Source: Candidatus Nitronereus thalassa (GTDB lineage: Bacteria; Nitrospirota; Nitrospiria; Nitrospirales; UBA8639). From it: a stretch of DNA of 64,000 nucleotides. This document shows, piece after piece, positions 18,170 to 27,161 of this stretch; position 1 is the first letter of the stretch, and each line of letters starts with the position of its first letter. The DNA is taken from NCBI RefSeq assembly GCF_032191465.1, contig NZ_JAQOUE010000001.1, forward strand, positions 868,001 to 932,000, in the 5' to 3' direction. The notes beneath the pieces are model-generated. The model saw nothing but the letters and a program-made list of their open reading frames with translations, had not been told where the DNA came from and did not search any database. The translations under genes were made by a program, and so were the position numbers.

Positions 18170-19239
18170 CTTCCCACTTCCACCATTGAATAATGAGCCG
18201 ATTTCATCCAAGGCCATTCCACAGGCTTCCGTTCTCGATAGCATTGCTCAATAAGCGCCACCGTTCCGAGCGCACCATCCCCGGAGGTTAATGCCCTTTC
18301 CCCCGTAAGAATTGACTGGGCAAACATTTCTAATTGAATAACAAATGCATCATGCCATGATTGGGGGCGCTCAGATTGGGAGTCCGTAATAAATCTCGAA
18401 TGGCCTTCAACCTCGTGGGTCGGCCACATTCGCACTGAGTCCATGCTGGATAGATCCCATTCAAGGGTAAATTGTTCTCCAACAATCCTCACTACATTAC
18501 TCAGGTTTCTCAGGCGACTAAGCACAACGGTGCCAGAAACGGGACCAGTCGGACCATCGAGCGTTAAAGATAATTCACAATCACTTTCTACTCCTCCTAG
18601 TGAATCGTCTCGATACTCGACATCTTTCACCTCCCCGAACCACCACAAGAGGAGATCCAGCATGTGGCTCCCTATATCAACAAGCTGTCCGCCGCCAGCC
18701 TGGTCTTTGAGGACGATCCCCCCTGATGCAGCCGGCCAGTCATACAGCAGGCCGTTTTCCAATGAAAAACCTTCCAATTTTCCTAGCCAATCATTCATCA
18801 ACGCTCGTTTGATCAGTTGAGCCCCTTTGAAATAGCGAGACATCAGCCCAACCTGCAAAGGAACCGCATGGCGCTTCGCAAGGTCAACCATCTCCTCTGC
18901 ATCCGTCACTGTCAGAGCCATTGGCTTTTCAACGAGTACCGCAATCCCTTTTGTAAGAAACTCCTTGGAAACTGAAGCGTGTAGATAGTTGGGAAGACCA
19001 ATGATGACACCATCAATTTCAACTTCTGAGAGTTGCTGGTAATTCTCCAGACATTTAGACACGCCAAACTGTTTCGCGAGAGTTTCAGCGCGAGGAAGCT
19101 GTCGATCAACCAATGCAACGACTTCCATATTTGATATCTGCTGCACAGCAGGAAGATGGCACAATTCGGCAACCGCACCACACCCAATAATGGCAATACG
19201 CAATGGCCTATTATTCGAAGGCCTCATTTCACTCTGCAT
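18166..19239 (-). CDS. Gfo/Idh/MocA family oxidoreductase
   Basis: 357 aa. The N-terminal Rossmann motif is IIGCGAVAELCHLPAV, with VEKPMALTVTDAEEM as the family's EKP active-site block. The C-terminal alpha/beta domain holds GGGQLVDIGSHMLDLLLWW. Such enzymes oxidise or reduce sugar carbons with NAD(P), for example the 3-keto step of amino-sugar or uronic-acid pathways. It is coupled by a 4-base overlap with the SDR at 16988, so the two probably act in sequence on the same sugar. A second Gfo/Idh-SDR pair exists at 37088-38987. Exact substrate unknown. Confidence 0.9.
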   Translation of the reverse strand: MQSEMRPSNNRPLRIAIIGCGAVAELCHLPAVQQISNMEVVALVDRQLPRAETLAKQFGVSKCLENYQQLSEVEIDGVIIGLPNYLHASVSKEFLTKGIAVLVEKPMALTVTDAEEMVDLAKRHAVPLQVGLMSRYFKGAQLIKRALMNDWLGKLEGFSLENGLLYDWPAASGGIVLKDQAGGGQLVDIGSHMLDLLLWWFGEVKDVEYRDDSLGGVESDCELSLTLDGPTGPVSGTVVLSRLRNLSNVVRIVGEQFTLEWDLSSMDSVRMWPTHEVEGHSRFITDSQSERPQSWHDAFVIQLEMFAQSILTGERALTSGDGALGTVALIEQCYRERKPVEWPWMKSAHYSMVEVGR

Positions 19240-19307
19240 TTCTCTTTATCTCCACAATGAAATATTGTCACCCATACCGCGGTTTCCAAAAAACTCATTT
19301 CCCCGAA

Positions 19308-20315
19308 TCAGGCTGGAATTTTCTCCGTCTCTCTAACGATCGAGTTTTTCTGCCTTGGTAAATTTTTCCGGAAATTTGATTTATAATATTCAATGGTTTT
19401 CATGAGTCCCTCTTTTAACTCGACCTTGGGTCTCCACCCTAAAATCTTATTGGCCTTTTGAATATCAGGACGTCGTAAAGCCGGATCATCTTGAGGCAGT
19501 GGCTTAAACTCCACTTTTGATTTGGATCCAGTTAAACGTATGACCTCTTCGGCTAATTCGAGTATGGTAAATTCGTGGGGGTTGCCTAAATTGATGGGCC
19601 CCGTTTCCTCATTTCCCGATTCCATAAGTAATATCAACCCACTGATGAGATCATCCACATAGCAAAAACTTCGAGTCTGACTTCCATCACCATAGACGGT
19701 CATATTCTTGTTCTGTAGGGCCTGAATAATGAAATTACTGACCACCCGACCATCGTTGGGATGCATTCTCGGACCATAGGTATTAAAAATTCGTGCAACC
19801 TTGATATTCAGGTGGTATTGGCGGTGATAATCAAAAAATAATGTTTCGGCGCATCGTTTCCCTTCATCGTAGCAAGCTCTTTGACCAATAGGATTCACAT
19901 TTCCCCAATAGGTTTCCACTTGAGGATGTACTCGCGGGTCTCCATATACTTCGCTTGTTGATGCCTGCAGAATCTTGGCTTTGACCCGCTTGGCAAGACC
20001 TAAGAGATTGATACTTCCGTGAACGGACGTTTTGGTCGTCTGAACAGGATCGAATTGATAGTGAAGAGGAGATGCCGGACAAGCGAGGTTATAAATTTCA
20101 TCGGTCTCTATATATAGTGGAAAGCAAATATCATGCCGTTTAACCTCAAAATACGGGTGATTCATGAGATGCAAGATATTTTCTTTTCGTCCTGTATAAA
20201 AATTATCCACACAAAGGACTTCATGACCTTGCTCAAGGAGCCTTTCACAAAGGTAGGACCCCAAAAACCCAGCTCCTCCGGCAACCAAAATTCGTTTACT
20301 ACTAAGATTCTTCAC
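19308..20315 (-). CDS. UDP-glucuronate decarboxylase (UDP-xylose synthase-like SDR)
   Basis: 335 aa, starting at a GTG with AGGAGTGAT upstream. [17 protein letters not shown] is the NAD motif, and the UXS-specific blocks [27 protein letters not shown] and [10 protein letters not shown] (Tyr-x3-Lys) are all present, then [18 protein letters not shown]. These features separate it from ordinary epimerases. The reaction is UDP-glucuronate to UDP-xylose and CO2 in the cytoplasm, supplying xylose to the polymer. UDP-glucuronate must come from a UDP-glucose dehydrogenase that is either the gene at 10492 or outside the window. Confidence 0.92.
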   Translation of the reverse strand: MKNLSSKRILVAGGAGFLGSYLCERLLEQGHEVLCVDNFYTGRKENILHLMNHPYFEVKRHDICFPLYIETDEIYNLACPASPLHYQFDPVQTTKTSVHGSINLLGLAKRVKAKILQASTSEVYGDPRVHPQVETYWGNVNPIGQRACYDEGKRCAETLFFDYHRQYHLNIKVARIFNTYGPRMHPNDGRVVSNFIIQALQNKNMTVYGDGSQTRSFCYVDDLISGLILLMESGNEETGPINLGNPHEFTILELAEEVIRLTGSKSKVEFKPLPQDDPALRRPDIQKANKILGWRPKVELKEGLMKTIEYYKSNFRKNLPRQKNSIVRETEKIPA

Positions 20316-20669
20316 GAGATATCACTCCTATACGATTTTGGGTAAATGAAACTTTCCCATCCATTCTCAATCCACGTTTCATCAAACTCCTGAATTTCTT
20401 CAAATGGAATAAGAATATTCTTAAGAAAAAGGTTGTTCACCCTCCCGAATACTTCGCTAAACTCATTTGAGTTCCAAGCCAAGATTTAGAGGACTTGTGG
20501 CTATTAGAAACAATCTTATTCAGACCGACAAACCCAACAGGGGGTTCAACATCAGCACAAGAAGGGCAAATTGGAATAGGCTATATGATTTAAGAATGTA
20601 GGACAGGAACAGTGAAATACCCAAAAGGGCTATATTAAAACCTGCTCTCAACGGTTGCCAAAATTGGTC
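20316..20669. other. 354-base intergenic region with an in-frame hydrophobic frame after the glycosyltransferase stop
   Basis: Immediately after the TAG of the gene at 20670, the same minus-strand frame stays open for 49 codons (20669 down to 20520) and encodes a strongly hydrophobic sequence with two membrane-helix-like stretches (around GISLFLSYIL and FALLVLMLNPL). It has no clear start of its own other than a TTG. It may be a remnant of a lost membrane protein. The rest of the gap carries the GTG start region of the UDP-xylose synthase-like gene. Confidence 0.3.
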
Positions 20670-21887
20670 CTATGTCCGAATGCGAGAGATTCGTTTAAAA
20701 CAAAGGTTTATACATACCCCCGGCCATTTTAATACCGGCTCATTGTTGAAAGCATTGACAATCACTTTTACCCGATGTTTCCAGACAGAGAGGAAATTCT
20801 TGTATTTATGGTAAGGTTTTACTGCTATCAAAATGAAAATATGGTCTCCAAGGCTTTGCACCAAACTGATGCCAAGGTGCAAAAGAAAACCACACCGGTT
20901 GACACAAGCCACTCCTAGGCTATCAGGTTCCTGGCAAACCACTTGAGTAGGCTGCAATTTCAACTCATACTGAACTAGCCCCCAATTTTCCCCATTTGGA
21001 TTAAACTGATCCGGCAAGTGGTCAGAATCTCTTTCGGGATTACATTTTCGGTTTCGGCTGGCAGACCATGGTTCAAGAGGAGAGCCATGGTCTAAATGAT
21101 AGAAATCATGATCTACGAGTTCTCCTAAATTGACAAACTGATACTTATTGACCAACCGCAAAATCATATCTTTTTCTTGATTATCCATATAGATAAACCG
21201 CTCATCGTAGCCTCCACAATCAGCCCACAGCTTTTTGTGCAAAAGCCATATACCGATGTAACATTGATAATAGAGATGCGGAGGTGGTGGCTCCATCAAA
21301 GGGAGAACCTTGTTAAACCATCGAATATATCGTTCAACCCCGAAAAATGAAGGGCACCGCTTTGCAAACCTGTAAGGAATTCGTCGACGATTAGACAGGA
21401 GCAATGCCGACTCCAGTGGCACAAGCAATTGAGACTTTTCATATAAATCAAAAAAGGTTTTCAAAAACTTTTTGCCAACTAGAGTATCTTGATCAATCCG
21501 ACCAACATATTCTCCAGCAGCGCGCCTTGCTGCAGCGTTCAGAGCCAACACTTCCGGAAAGGGGCTATCTTTTTGAAGACTTTTGGCGACATCGGAAGAT
21601 ACATGTAGAAATTTCACCATCTTTGCGGCTGCAGGAGAAAGCCGAATCATCTCATGCAACCCCACCTGACTTCCCCAATCGGCGACAATTACTTCAACCT
21701 GAGTTCCCCTATTTAATTCCTCCACTTTCTGGGCAACATAATTTAATGCCGTTTCTAGCCGCCAGCGGGAATTGCCCTGGTATTGGTCATTGCGAGAACA
21801 AAGAATTAGAGACATTACCGGAGTTTGGCATTCATTAGTTTTCCTCGAACTATTTTCAAGATTATTTTTCATCCAACATTCCTTCAT
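20670..21887 (-). CDS. Glycosyltransferase, GT2-like (GT-A), paralog 1
   Basis: 405 aa. The GT-A core has SLILCSRNDQYQG, VIVADWGS, and GRIDQDTLVG, whose Asp-Gln-Asp is the likely metal-binding DxD, then CGGYDERF and DHDFYHLDHGSP. The gene at 22062 encodes a clear paralog sharing these blocks in order, so the pair arose by tandem duplication. Both probably add similar residues to the polymer. The start at MKECW is uncertain, since a later Met just before the core is possible. Donor unknown. Confidence 0.85.
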   Translation of the reverse strand: MKECWMKNNLENSSRKTNECQTPVMSLILCSRNDQYQGNSRWRLETALNYVAQKVEELNRGTQVEVIVADWGSQVGLHEMIRLSPAAAKMVKFLHVSSDVAKSLQKDSPFPEVLALNAAARRAAGEYVGRIDQDTLVGKKFLKTFFDLYEKSQLLVPLESALLLSNRRRIPYRFAKRCPSFFGVERYIRWFNKVLPLMEPPPPHLYYQCYIGIWLLHKKLWADCGGYDERFIYMDNQEKDMILRLVNKYQFVNLGELVDHDFYHLDHGSPLEPWSASRNRKCNPERDSDHLPDQFNPNGENWGLVQYELKLQPTQVVCQEPDSLGVACVNRCGFLLHLGISLVQSLGDHIFILIAVKPYHKYKNFLSVWKHRVKVIVNAFNNEPVLKWPGVCINLCFKRISRIRT

Positions 21888-22061
21888 TTTTTCTCAATCT
21901 TGCTTGAAAATTGACTAATTCCGAGAGGCAAATATACATTCTGGTTCTTTTAGATAATTCCAAGAGTTCAAATAACCGAGATGACTATATTTTTCTTAAA
22001 GAAAGAGGAGAGGTCCACTTCTTAGAGGACCACGCTGGGCTTAACGGTCTCACATTTTCAC

Positions 22062-23294
22062 TCAATTATTTTTTAATCGCTCTAGCCTTGCATATCTTTT
22101 TGAGGTCCATAGTCCCATAATCAATGTAGGCCAGTGGATAAGTGACTTTCCGGAAACGGTTTCCTTTACCAGGTTAAACCGATAGATCCAGGTATTAACA
22201 AAATCTTTTATTTTCTCCAATCTCGGCATGACAACTTTAAATACAGCTGCATTAATATCATCAAGGATGCCCTGGATTTTGCTGCTCGTGACCAAGGAAA
22301 TAAATCCGAAGAAACTTCCCTGACTTTTTACCATTCCTTTATCAACTCCATTAGGTCTTTCACCATGAGGGGGTGATACCGTTAAATGATAAGTCCTTAA
22401 ACCCCAATCAAGGCTATTAGGATGAAACTCGTCAGGAGTTTTTGTTAAATCCATATCAGCATTACTTTTCGTACTCGCATGAACTCTAGGATGGAGAATG
22501 CCAGACCAAGAAGGTTTTTCTTGATAATGATCAAGATGAAAAAAGTCATAATCAACAATTTTTCCCAAATCCACCATTTGATATTTAGTCTGAAGCCGTA
22601 TTATCATTTCGACTTCCATCCAGTCATAGTAAATCATGGTTTCATTGTATCCACCACATTCTTCCCATATCTTTTTTGTTAAAAGAAAGATCCCTACGTA
22701 ACTCGTCCAAAATAAGTCTGGGTAATGGGGATTATAGTTCCAAACCTTCAAAGCATCCCCATAGTCCTCGATATATTTTTCCACATAGGCGAATTTCGGG
22801 CATTGCACGGAAAATCGATAAGGAATACTTTTTCGATTTGCGAACAAAATAGCATTCTCGTAGTCACTCCCCCCTTGGGAGGAATGCCCTAGAACTTCAA
22901 AAAACCATCGCAAAAATTTTTCCCCAACAAGAGTATCTTGATCTATTCGTCCAATATAGTTTCCTTTTGCAACTCGCGCCGCTGCATTCAACGAATGCAC
23001 CTCTGAAAATGGGCTGTCCTTCTGACATTTTTTTGCTATAGAAGGAGGGATACATATGAAACGAACAATATCTTTACCTGCCCGATCAATATTAAGCACA
23101 TCTCGAATGGGAGTGGAACTCCCCCAATCGGCAATGATAATTTCCGCCTCTTGGACTCTATCAACCTTCACTAAATTCTTGATGAGATAATTTACCGTCG
23201 TTTCCAGCCTCCACATGGGATTTCCCATATAGTTGTCATTCCTGGAACAGACAATAAAAGAAATTTTTGGGCTCATATTTGTCATTCTATGCAT
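22062..23294 (-). CDS. Glycosyltransferase, GT2-like (GT-A), paralog 2
   Basis: 410 aa. It contains SFIVCSRNDNYMGNPMWRLE, IIIADWGSS, GRIDQDTLVGEKFL, CGGYNETM and DYDFFHLDHYQ. The order and wording match the protein at 20670, but many positions differ, which marks an old duplication. It is 174 bases upstream of its paralog and just downstream of the sulfation genes. The C-terminal about 130 residues are less conserved between the two and may set acceptor specificity. Function beyond glycosyl transfer is not readable. Confidence 0.85.
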   Translation of the reverse strand: MHRMTNMSPKISFIVCSRNDNYMGNPMWRLETTVNYLIKNLVKVDRVQEAEIIIADWGSSTPIRDVLNIDRAGKDIVRFICIPPSIAKKCQKDSPFSEVHSLNAAARVAKGNYIGRIDQDTLVGEKFLRWFFEVLGHSSQGGSDYENAILFANRKSIPYRFSVQCPKFAYVEKYIEDYGDALKVWNYNPHYPDLFWTSYVGIFLLTKKIWEECGGYNETMIYYDWMEVEMIIRLQTKYQMVDLGKIVDYDFFHLDHYQEKPSWSGILHPRVHASTKSNADMDLTKTPDEFHPNSLDWGLRTYHLTVSPPHGERPNGVDKGMVKSQGSFFGFISLVTSSKIQGILDDINAAVFKVVMPRLEKIKDFVNTWIYRFNLVKETVSGKSLIHWPTLIMGLWTSKRYARLERLKNN

Positions 23295-23411
23295 TTCCTT
23301 ATTTCAGAAAGAACATTGCCGTTTGTTACATGAAATCAAAATTCAAAAAAAACCCTTATTAGCTCCTCAACGATCTCTTACCTATTCACATTTACGTCTG
23401 TTGCTAAAATC

Positions 23412-24044
23412 TTATATGGCCCAATTTCCTGAAGCCACACTCTGCACGGTTTTGTTCTCAACAGGATTTTCTTTACCAGGAAATACCTGATCAATAATTT
23501 GTTCAGGGAGATAGTTGAGGCCAATCAAACATTCAAGAATTTCCTTAAGGTTGGCTTCTGGAGTATCCAAATCGGTATGCACGACTAATTCTGGATTATC
23601 TGGTGGCTCATAAGGATCTGACACCCCGGTAAAATTTTTGATCTCTCCCCGACAGGCTTTGGCATACAACCCTTTGACATCACGATCTATACATTTTTGC
23701 AAAGGGCAATTAACATAAATTTCTACAAATTTTCCAATTTCAGTTCTTGCTCGATCTCGCGTTTCGTGAAAGGGCGAAATGGCTGCAACGATAGGAATCG
23801 CGCCAACCTTGGTTAATAATTTTGCCACGTATGCGATTCGTCGAATATTTTCATCTCGATCTGCCTTTGAAAATCCTAGCCCTTTCGTAAGACGTTGACG
23901 AATTTCGTCCCCATCTAAAATCACTACAGGAAGACCTGCTTCCTCTAAACTCTGGCATACCAAACGGGACAACGTACTCTTACCTGAACTCGGAAGTCCG
24001 GTTAACCAAATTGTAAAACCACTGTTTAATTTCATGTCTCTCAT
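23412..24044 (-). CDS. cysC: Adenylylsulfate (APS) kinase
   Basis: 210 aa from the ATG at 24044, which has AAGGAG seven bases upstream; an ATG at 24065 would add seven residues. It has the P-loop GLPSSGKST, LDGDEIRQRL, GFSKADRDENIRR and the APS-kinase block FTGVSDPYEPP. The enzyme phosphorylates APS to PAPS, the universal sulfate donor. It lies 98 bases downstream of a sulfotransferase gene, so the pair forms a local sulfation unit. ATP sulfurylase is not in the window and must be supplied by general sulfate metabolism. Confidence 0.95.
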   Translation of the reverse strand: MRDMKLNSGFTIWLTGLPSSGKSTLSRLVCQSLEEAGLPVVILDGDEIRQRLTKGLGFSKADRDENIRRIAYVAKLLTKVGAIPIVAAISPFHETRDRARTEIGKFVEIYVNCPLQKCIDRDVKGLYAKACRGEIKNFTGVSDPYEPPDNPELVVHTDLDTPEANLKEILECLIGLNYLPEQIIDQVFPGKENPVENKTVQSVASGNWAI

Positions 24045-24142
24045 GTCATTCTCCTTTTTCTCCATCTCGAATATACTGAATGGAGGAAAGCTAAGTACCT
24101 TAAAAAATAGATTTCTTCCTGAAAATACCTTCTTATCCCCTT

Positions 24143-25072
24143 TTAGGACATAGGCGTTTCAGGTTTCATTGCCTGGAATAATAATCCTAGTTCATACCGC
24201 CGTTTTGCTTCTTCCTCACTATCAGTTTCACCAGATTCAATGGCATCGTACCCACATTCGAGAAGGGAAGGATTAACAATCAGCGCCAGATCGGCCAACG
24301 TGGGTGAAGAAAACTTTCTCCATCGACCAACGCTTGTGGTCTCGATCTGAGACTTGGAAAATGTTTTCCAGTCACTAAAACCTTGAGAGTCTTTATGATG
24401 CATTGCACGAGAGAGAAGGCCCGAATCCCACGGTTCTCCAATAAAATCGAGCACACGGCGCATCTCAGCTTCCGGATTTGCCACTAAATCTTCATATCGA
24501 AGTTCAAGAGAGTTCTCCTGATGCAAGGCAACAAATTTCCGAAGATCTCTCGTTACATCCACCCAGGCATGGCAAAACGCTTCAAGCGGTCGTGGATATT
24601 GTCTGACATAGTGATATAACTCAGAAAAATACACTTGGGATTTATCACACCAATCCATCATGCTACAGGCCACATCCATACCATGCCGGGTAATGCAAAT
24701 AAATAAAGCATGGTCGCCGAACAAACGACTTATTTCATTGATATAAAACGCATCGACGGCTGTCTTTTCGACCCATCGAGCTTTACCTTCACGGGCCGCG
24801 TGTTGACGTCGAAAAGTAAAGGCGAATTCTCGCAGTCGGTCGAGAACCTCCTGTGTTTCAAAACCGGCATAACCAAGCCCGTTGAGCACCCCGACATTCA
24901 TACCATCAACCGCTCGATCGCTATGCAGAAAGCGAGCACAGGCCGTCAGAATATGGGTTTCCCCCGGAGCGGCGATATTGGAATGCGCATTTAACAGCCT
25001 CCGGAGTAAAGTCGTTCCGGAGCGAGGGCATCCCAAGATTATTATTCCCTCGTATTTCCTGTTTCTTTGCAT
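24143..25072 (-). CDS. PAPS-dependent sulfotransferase
   Basis: 309 aa. The 5'-phosphosulfate-binding loop is ILGCPRSGTTLLRRLL near the N-terminus, and the 3'-phosphate block is CITRHGMDVACSM near 130, with LRYEDLVANPEAEM and GEPWDSG further on. This is the Sulfotransfer_3-type fold found in bacteria that sulfate glycans or lipids. With cysC directly downstream, it probably adds sulfate to the polysaccharide or its precursor in the cytoplasm. It lies next to the carrier protein of the acylation system, so both decorations may be co-regulated. The acceptor is inferred from context. Confidence 0.92.
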   Translation of the reverse strand: MQRNRKYEGIIILGCPRSGTTLLRRLLNAHSNIAAPGETHILTACARFLHSDRAVDGMNVGVLNGLGYAGFETQEVLDRLREFAFTFRRQHAAREGKARWVEKTAVDAFYINEISRLFGDHALFICITRHGMDVACSMMDWCDKSQVYFSELYHYVRQYPRPLEAFCHAWVDVTRDLRKFVALHQENSLELRYEDLVANPEAEMRRVLDFIGEPWDSGLLSRAMHHKDSQGFSDWKTFSKSQIETTSVGRWRKFSSPTLADLALIVNPSLLECGYDAIESGETDSEEEAKRRYELGLLFQAMKPETPMS

Positions 25073-25099
25073 ACCATTTCCTCTTTGCTGTTGGGGAAA

Positions 25100-25360
25100 T
25101 TAGTGGGAGCCGTTTTTGCCATTAGCCCGTATCTCAGTAAAAGTCAGAATACGACTGACCGAATCCAGGTTATCAAGATTCACCTCTGCCGGTTTAATCT
25201 TGATTCCACATTGTTTTTCAATAAAAAGCACAAGCTCCACCATAGTAAATGAATCAATCAACCCAGATGAGATCAGCGCCATCTCCGCCTCAATTTGGTT
25301 TGGGGCCATGTTGATTTTATTTCCCAAATAATTCAGTAACACATCTCGTTCTAAGGTCAT
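25100..25360 (-). CDS. Acyl/aminoacyl carrier protein (DltC-like)
   Basis: 86 aa from the ATG at 25360, preceded by GAAGGTG; the longer frame to 25378 uses a TTG. The phosphopantetheine attachment serine is in SGLIDSFTMVELV at about residue 38, the standard DSx2 context after a turn. Helices I-IV fit the carrier fold. It is 171 bases downstream of the adenylation gene at 25532, and in this setting would hold the activated amino acid or acyl group as a thioester for the MBOAT at 27162. A general fatty-acid ACP is less likely given the length, neighbours and lack of FabD/FabH genes. Confidence 0.9.
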   Translation of the reverse strand: MTLERDVLLNYLGNKINMAPNQIEAEMALISSGLIDSFTMVELVLFIEKQCGIKIKPAEVNLDNLDSVSRILTFTEIRANGKNGSH

Positions 25361-25531
25361 TTTATTAATCACCTTCAAGCTAAATTTTTAATAATGTGAG
25401 AAGGCAAGGAGTGCGTCACAAACGCAAACCAAATATCGACTACCAACAAAAGGTTTTTGTCATTTTGCTAATACGAGGCCAGCCCAAATTCGATGGTTCT
25501 ACTTCTGGCGGGTTAAACCTTAGGTCTTCGA

Positions 25532-27154
25532 TCAAGCGACTTGCGGGGAATACTCATTACTTTGCAGTAGATTTGCTAAGGCCTTACGGTCCACTTTTTC
25601 ATTTGAATTTAGCGGCAGGATTGCCAGTGTATAGACGCGTCGAGGTACCATATAGTCTGGAAGTTGTTTTTTGGCCGTCTCAAGGATGGCTTTCACATCG
25701 GCTTTAGGGGTCTCTAGAAAAGCCACAATGCCCTGAGCCCCATCAGCGGTGATAGGCCACCCAAGCGCAACCGCCCGATCCACTCCAGCCGCGACCCTTA
25801 AAATAGCCTCAACTTCACCCAACTCGACTCGTAACCCGCGAATTTTTATTTGATAATCGATACGACCAAGATACACGATTGGCTCTCCATCCTTTGGACG
25901 ACGAACCAAATCCCCGGTCCGATAAAAGATATCCTCAGAGCCTGGTGGCCGAAGAAATGCTTGTGAAGTTTTATGAGGATTATTCCAATATCCTAGCGCC
26001 ACTTGAGGTCCAGACATAAGAAGCTCTCCGGTCTCACCTTTATTGACTTCTTCTAAAGACTCGTCCACAACCATCGCCCTCATTCCTGGAAAGGTTTCTC
26101 CAATAGGCACAACCCCGTTTTCGCAGTCCTGATGCGAGGACTCTCCCCTCCAACGATACAACGTACATGCCAACGTCACCTCCGTGGGACCATAGAGATT
26201 TTCTAGAATTGAATTGGGCGAGGCCTTCTGCCAAGCGTCAGCAACACTCGCCGTTAACGCTTCCCCACAAAACAAACTCAAACGTAGACTTGGGAAAGCC
26301 CCACCCTGAAGGAACCCAAGTTGTTTCATGAGTACTGCTACAGAAGGCACTGAAAACCATACCGTAATATTTGATTCCAACAGATAGTTTGCTGGAGAAA
26401 ACAAATGCTGGCTGGAAGGATTGCACACACAACCACCAACTTTCCACGCCATGAACATATCAAACACTGAAAGATCAAAACCCATGTCGAACAATTGTGA
26501 AAATCGGTCTGTCTCATTCAGCCGATAACGCTCCTGCATCACTTCTAAAAACCGAGCCACATTTCGGTGTGAAACCATGACCCCTTTCGGAACCCCTGTA
26601 CTACCTGAGGTAAAGAGTAAATATGCGATTGTGTCGGCGTCAGGGATAGTGGGTTCACACAATTCCTTTTGCGTACAGTCATTTAAACCGAGGACAATAT
26701 GTTGGGGAAACTTTGTCACCAAATCGGCAACATCCTGACGCTCGGGGAAAATCAAAACGAGTTGTTCCTCGATTCCTTTCAAGACACTATCGAGTTGCTT
26801 CTCCCCCATTGCATCAATAATGACTGCCCTACAACCTGCCTGGGTAAGCATTGAACGTGTTCGATCAGCTGGAAATTTCGGATTGAGTGGTACATATCCA
26901 TGCCCACGAAGTACAGCCGCCAATACTCCTGAAAACGCCGTGATAGAGTGATAGGCGAAAACAGCTGTCAGAGGAGGCTCAGTGGAATTGAAGTATGCGT
27001 GCATCGTAGTCGCAAGTGACGCGGCACGGTGATATAAATCGTGATAGGTCAGCACTTGCCCATCACTCTCAAGGGCGGGACGATCAGGATACTTCTGCAG
27101 GGATGTCAAAAAGCCACTGCCAAGCCAATGGTTGTCGTTATTCATATCGCTCAC
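25532..27154 (-). CDS. Stand-alone amino-acid adenylation enzyme (DltA-like ligase)
   Basis: 540 aa, a free-standing ANL-family A domain with no carrier or condensation part. Motifs: A3 LLFTSGSTGVPKGVMVSH, A4 FDLSVFDMF, A5 LYGPTE, A7 YRTGDL, A8 RGLRVELGEVE and the C-terminal lysine in NEKVDRKAL. My manual code at the ten specificity positions reads D-L-F-F-L-C-L-L-A-K. The cysteine lies in FCGE, the same block that holds the D-alanine-selecting cysteine of DltA, so a small or D-amino acid is plausible. The GTG start gives a 7-base gap from the MBOAT gene; an in-frame ATG at 27145 is the alternative. It would load the carrier protein at 25100. Role firm, substrate inferred. Confidence 0.9.
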   Translation of the reverse strand: MSDMNNDNHWLGSGFLTSLQKYPDRPALESDGQVLTYHDLYHRAASLATTMHAYFNSTEPPLTAVFAYHSITAFSGVLAAVLRGHGYVPLNPKFPADRTRSMLTQAGCRAVIIDAMGEKQLDSVLKGIEEQLVLIFPERQDVADLVTKFPQHIVLGLNDCTQKELCEPTIPDADTIAYLLFTSGSTGVPKGVMVSHRNVARFLEVMQERYRLNETDRFSQLFDMGFDLSVFDMFMAWKVGGCVCNPSSQHLFSPANYLLESNITVWFSVPSVAVLMKQLGFLQGGAFPSLRLSLFCGEALTASVADAWQKASPNSILENLYGPTEVTLACTLYRWRGESSHQDCENGVVPIGETFPGMRAMVVDESLEEVNKGETGELLMSGPQVALGYWNNPHKTSQAFLRPPGSEDIFYRTGDLVRRPKDGEPIVYLGRIDYQIKIRGLRVELGEVEAILRVAAGVDRAVALGWPITADGAQGIVAFLETPKADVKAILETAKKQLPDYMVPRRVYTLAILPLNSNEKVDRKALANLLQSNEYSPQVA

Positions 27155-27161
27155 ACTTTTC

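Noticed and set aside
16988-18244. Longer start (18244) for the epimerase
   Set aside because: The extra 25 residues lie within the upstream oxidoreductase gene; the ATG at 18169 overlaps its stop and begins just before the NAD motif.
25396-25707. 103-codon plus-strand frame
   Set aside because: Antisense to the end of the adenylation gene, with no ribosome-binding site or recognisable product.
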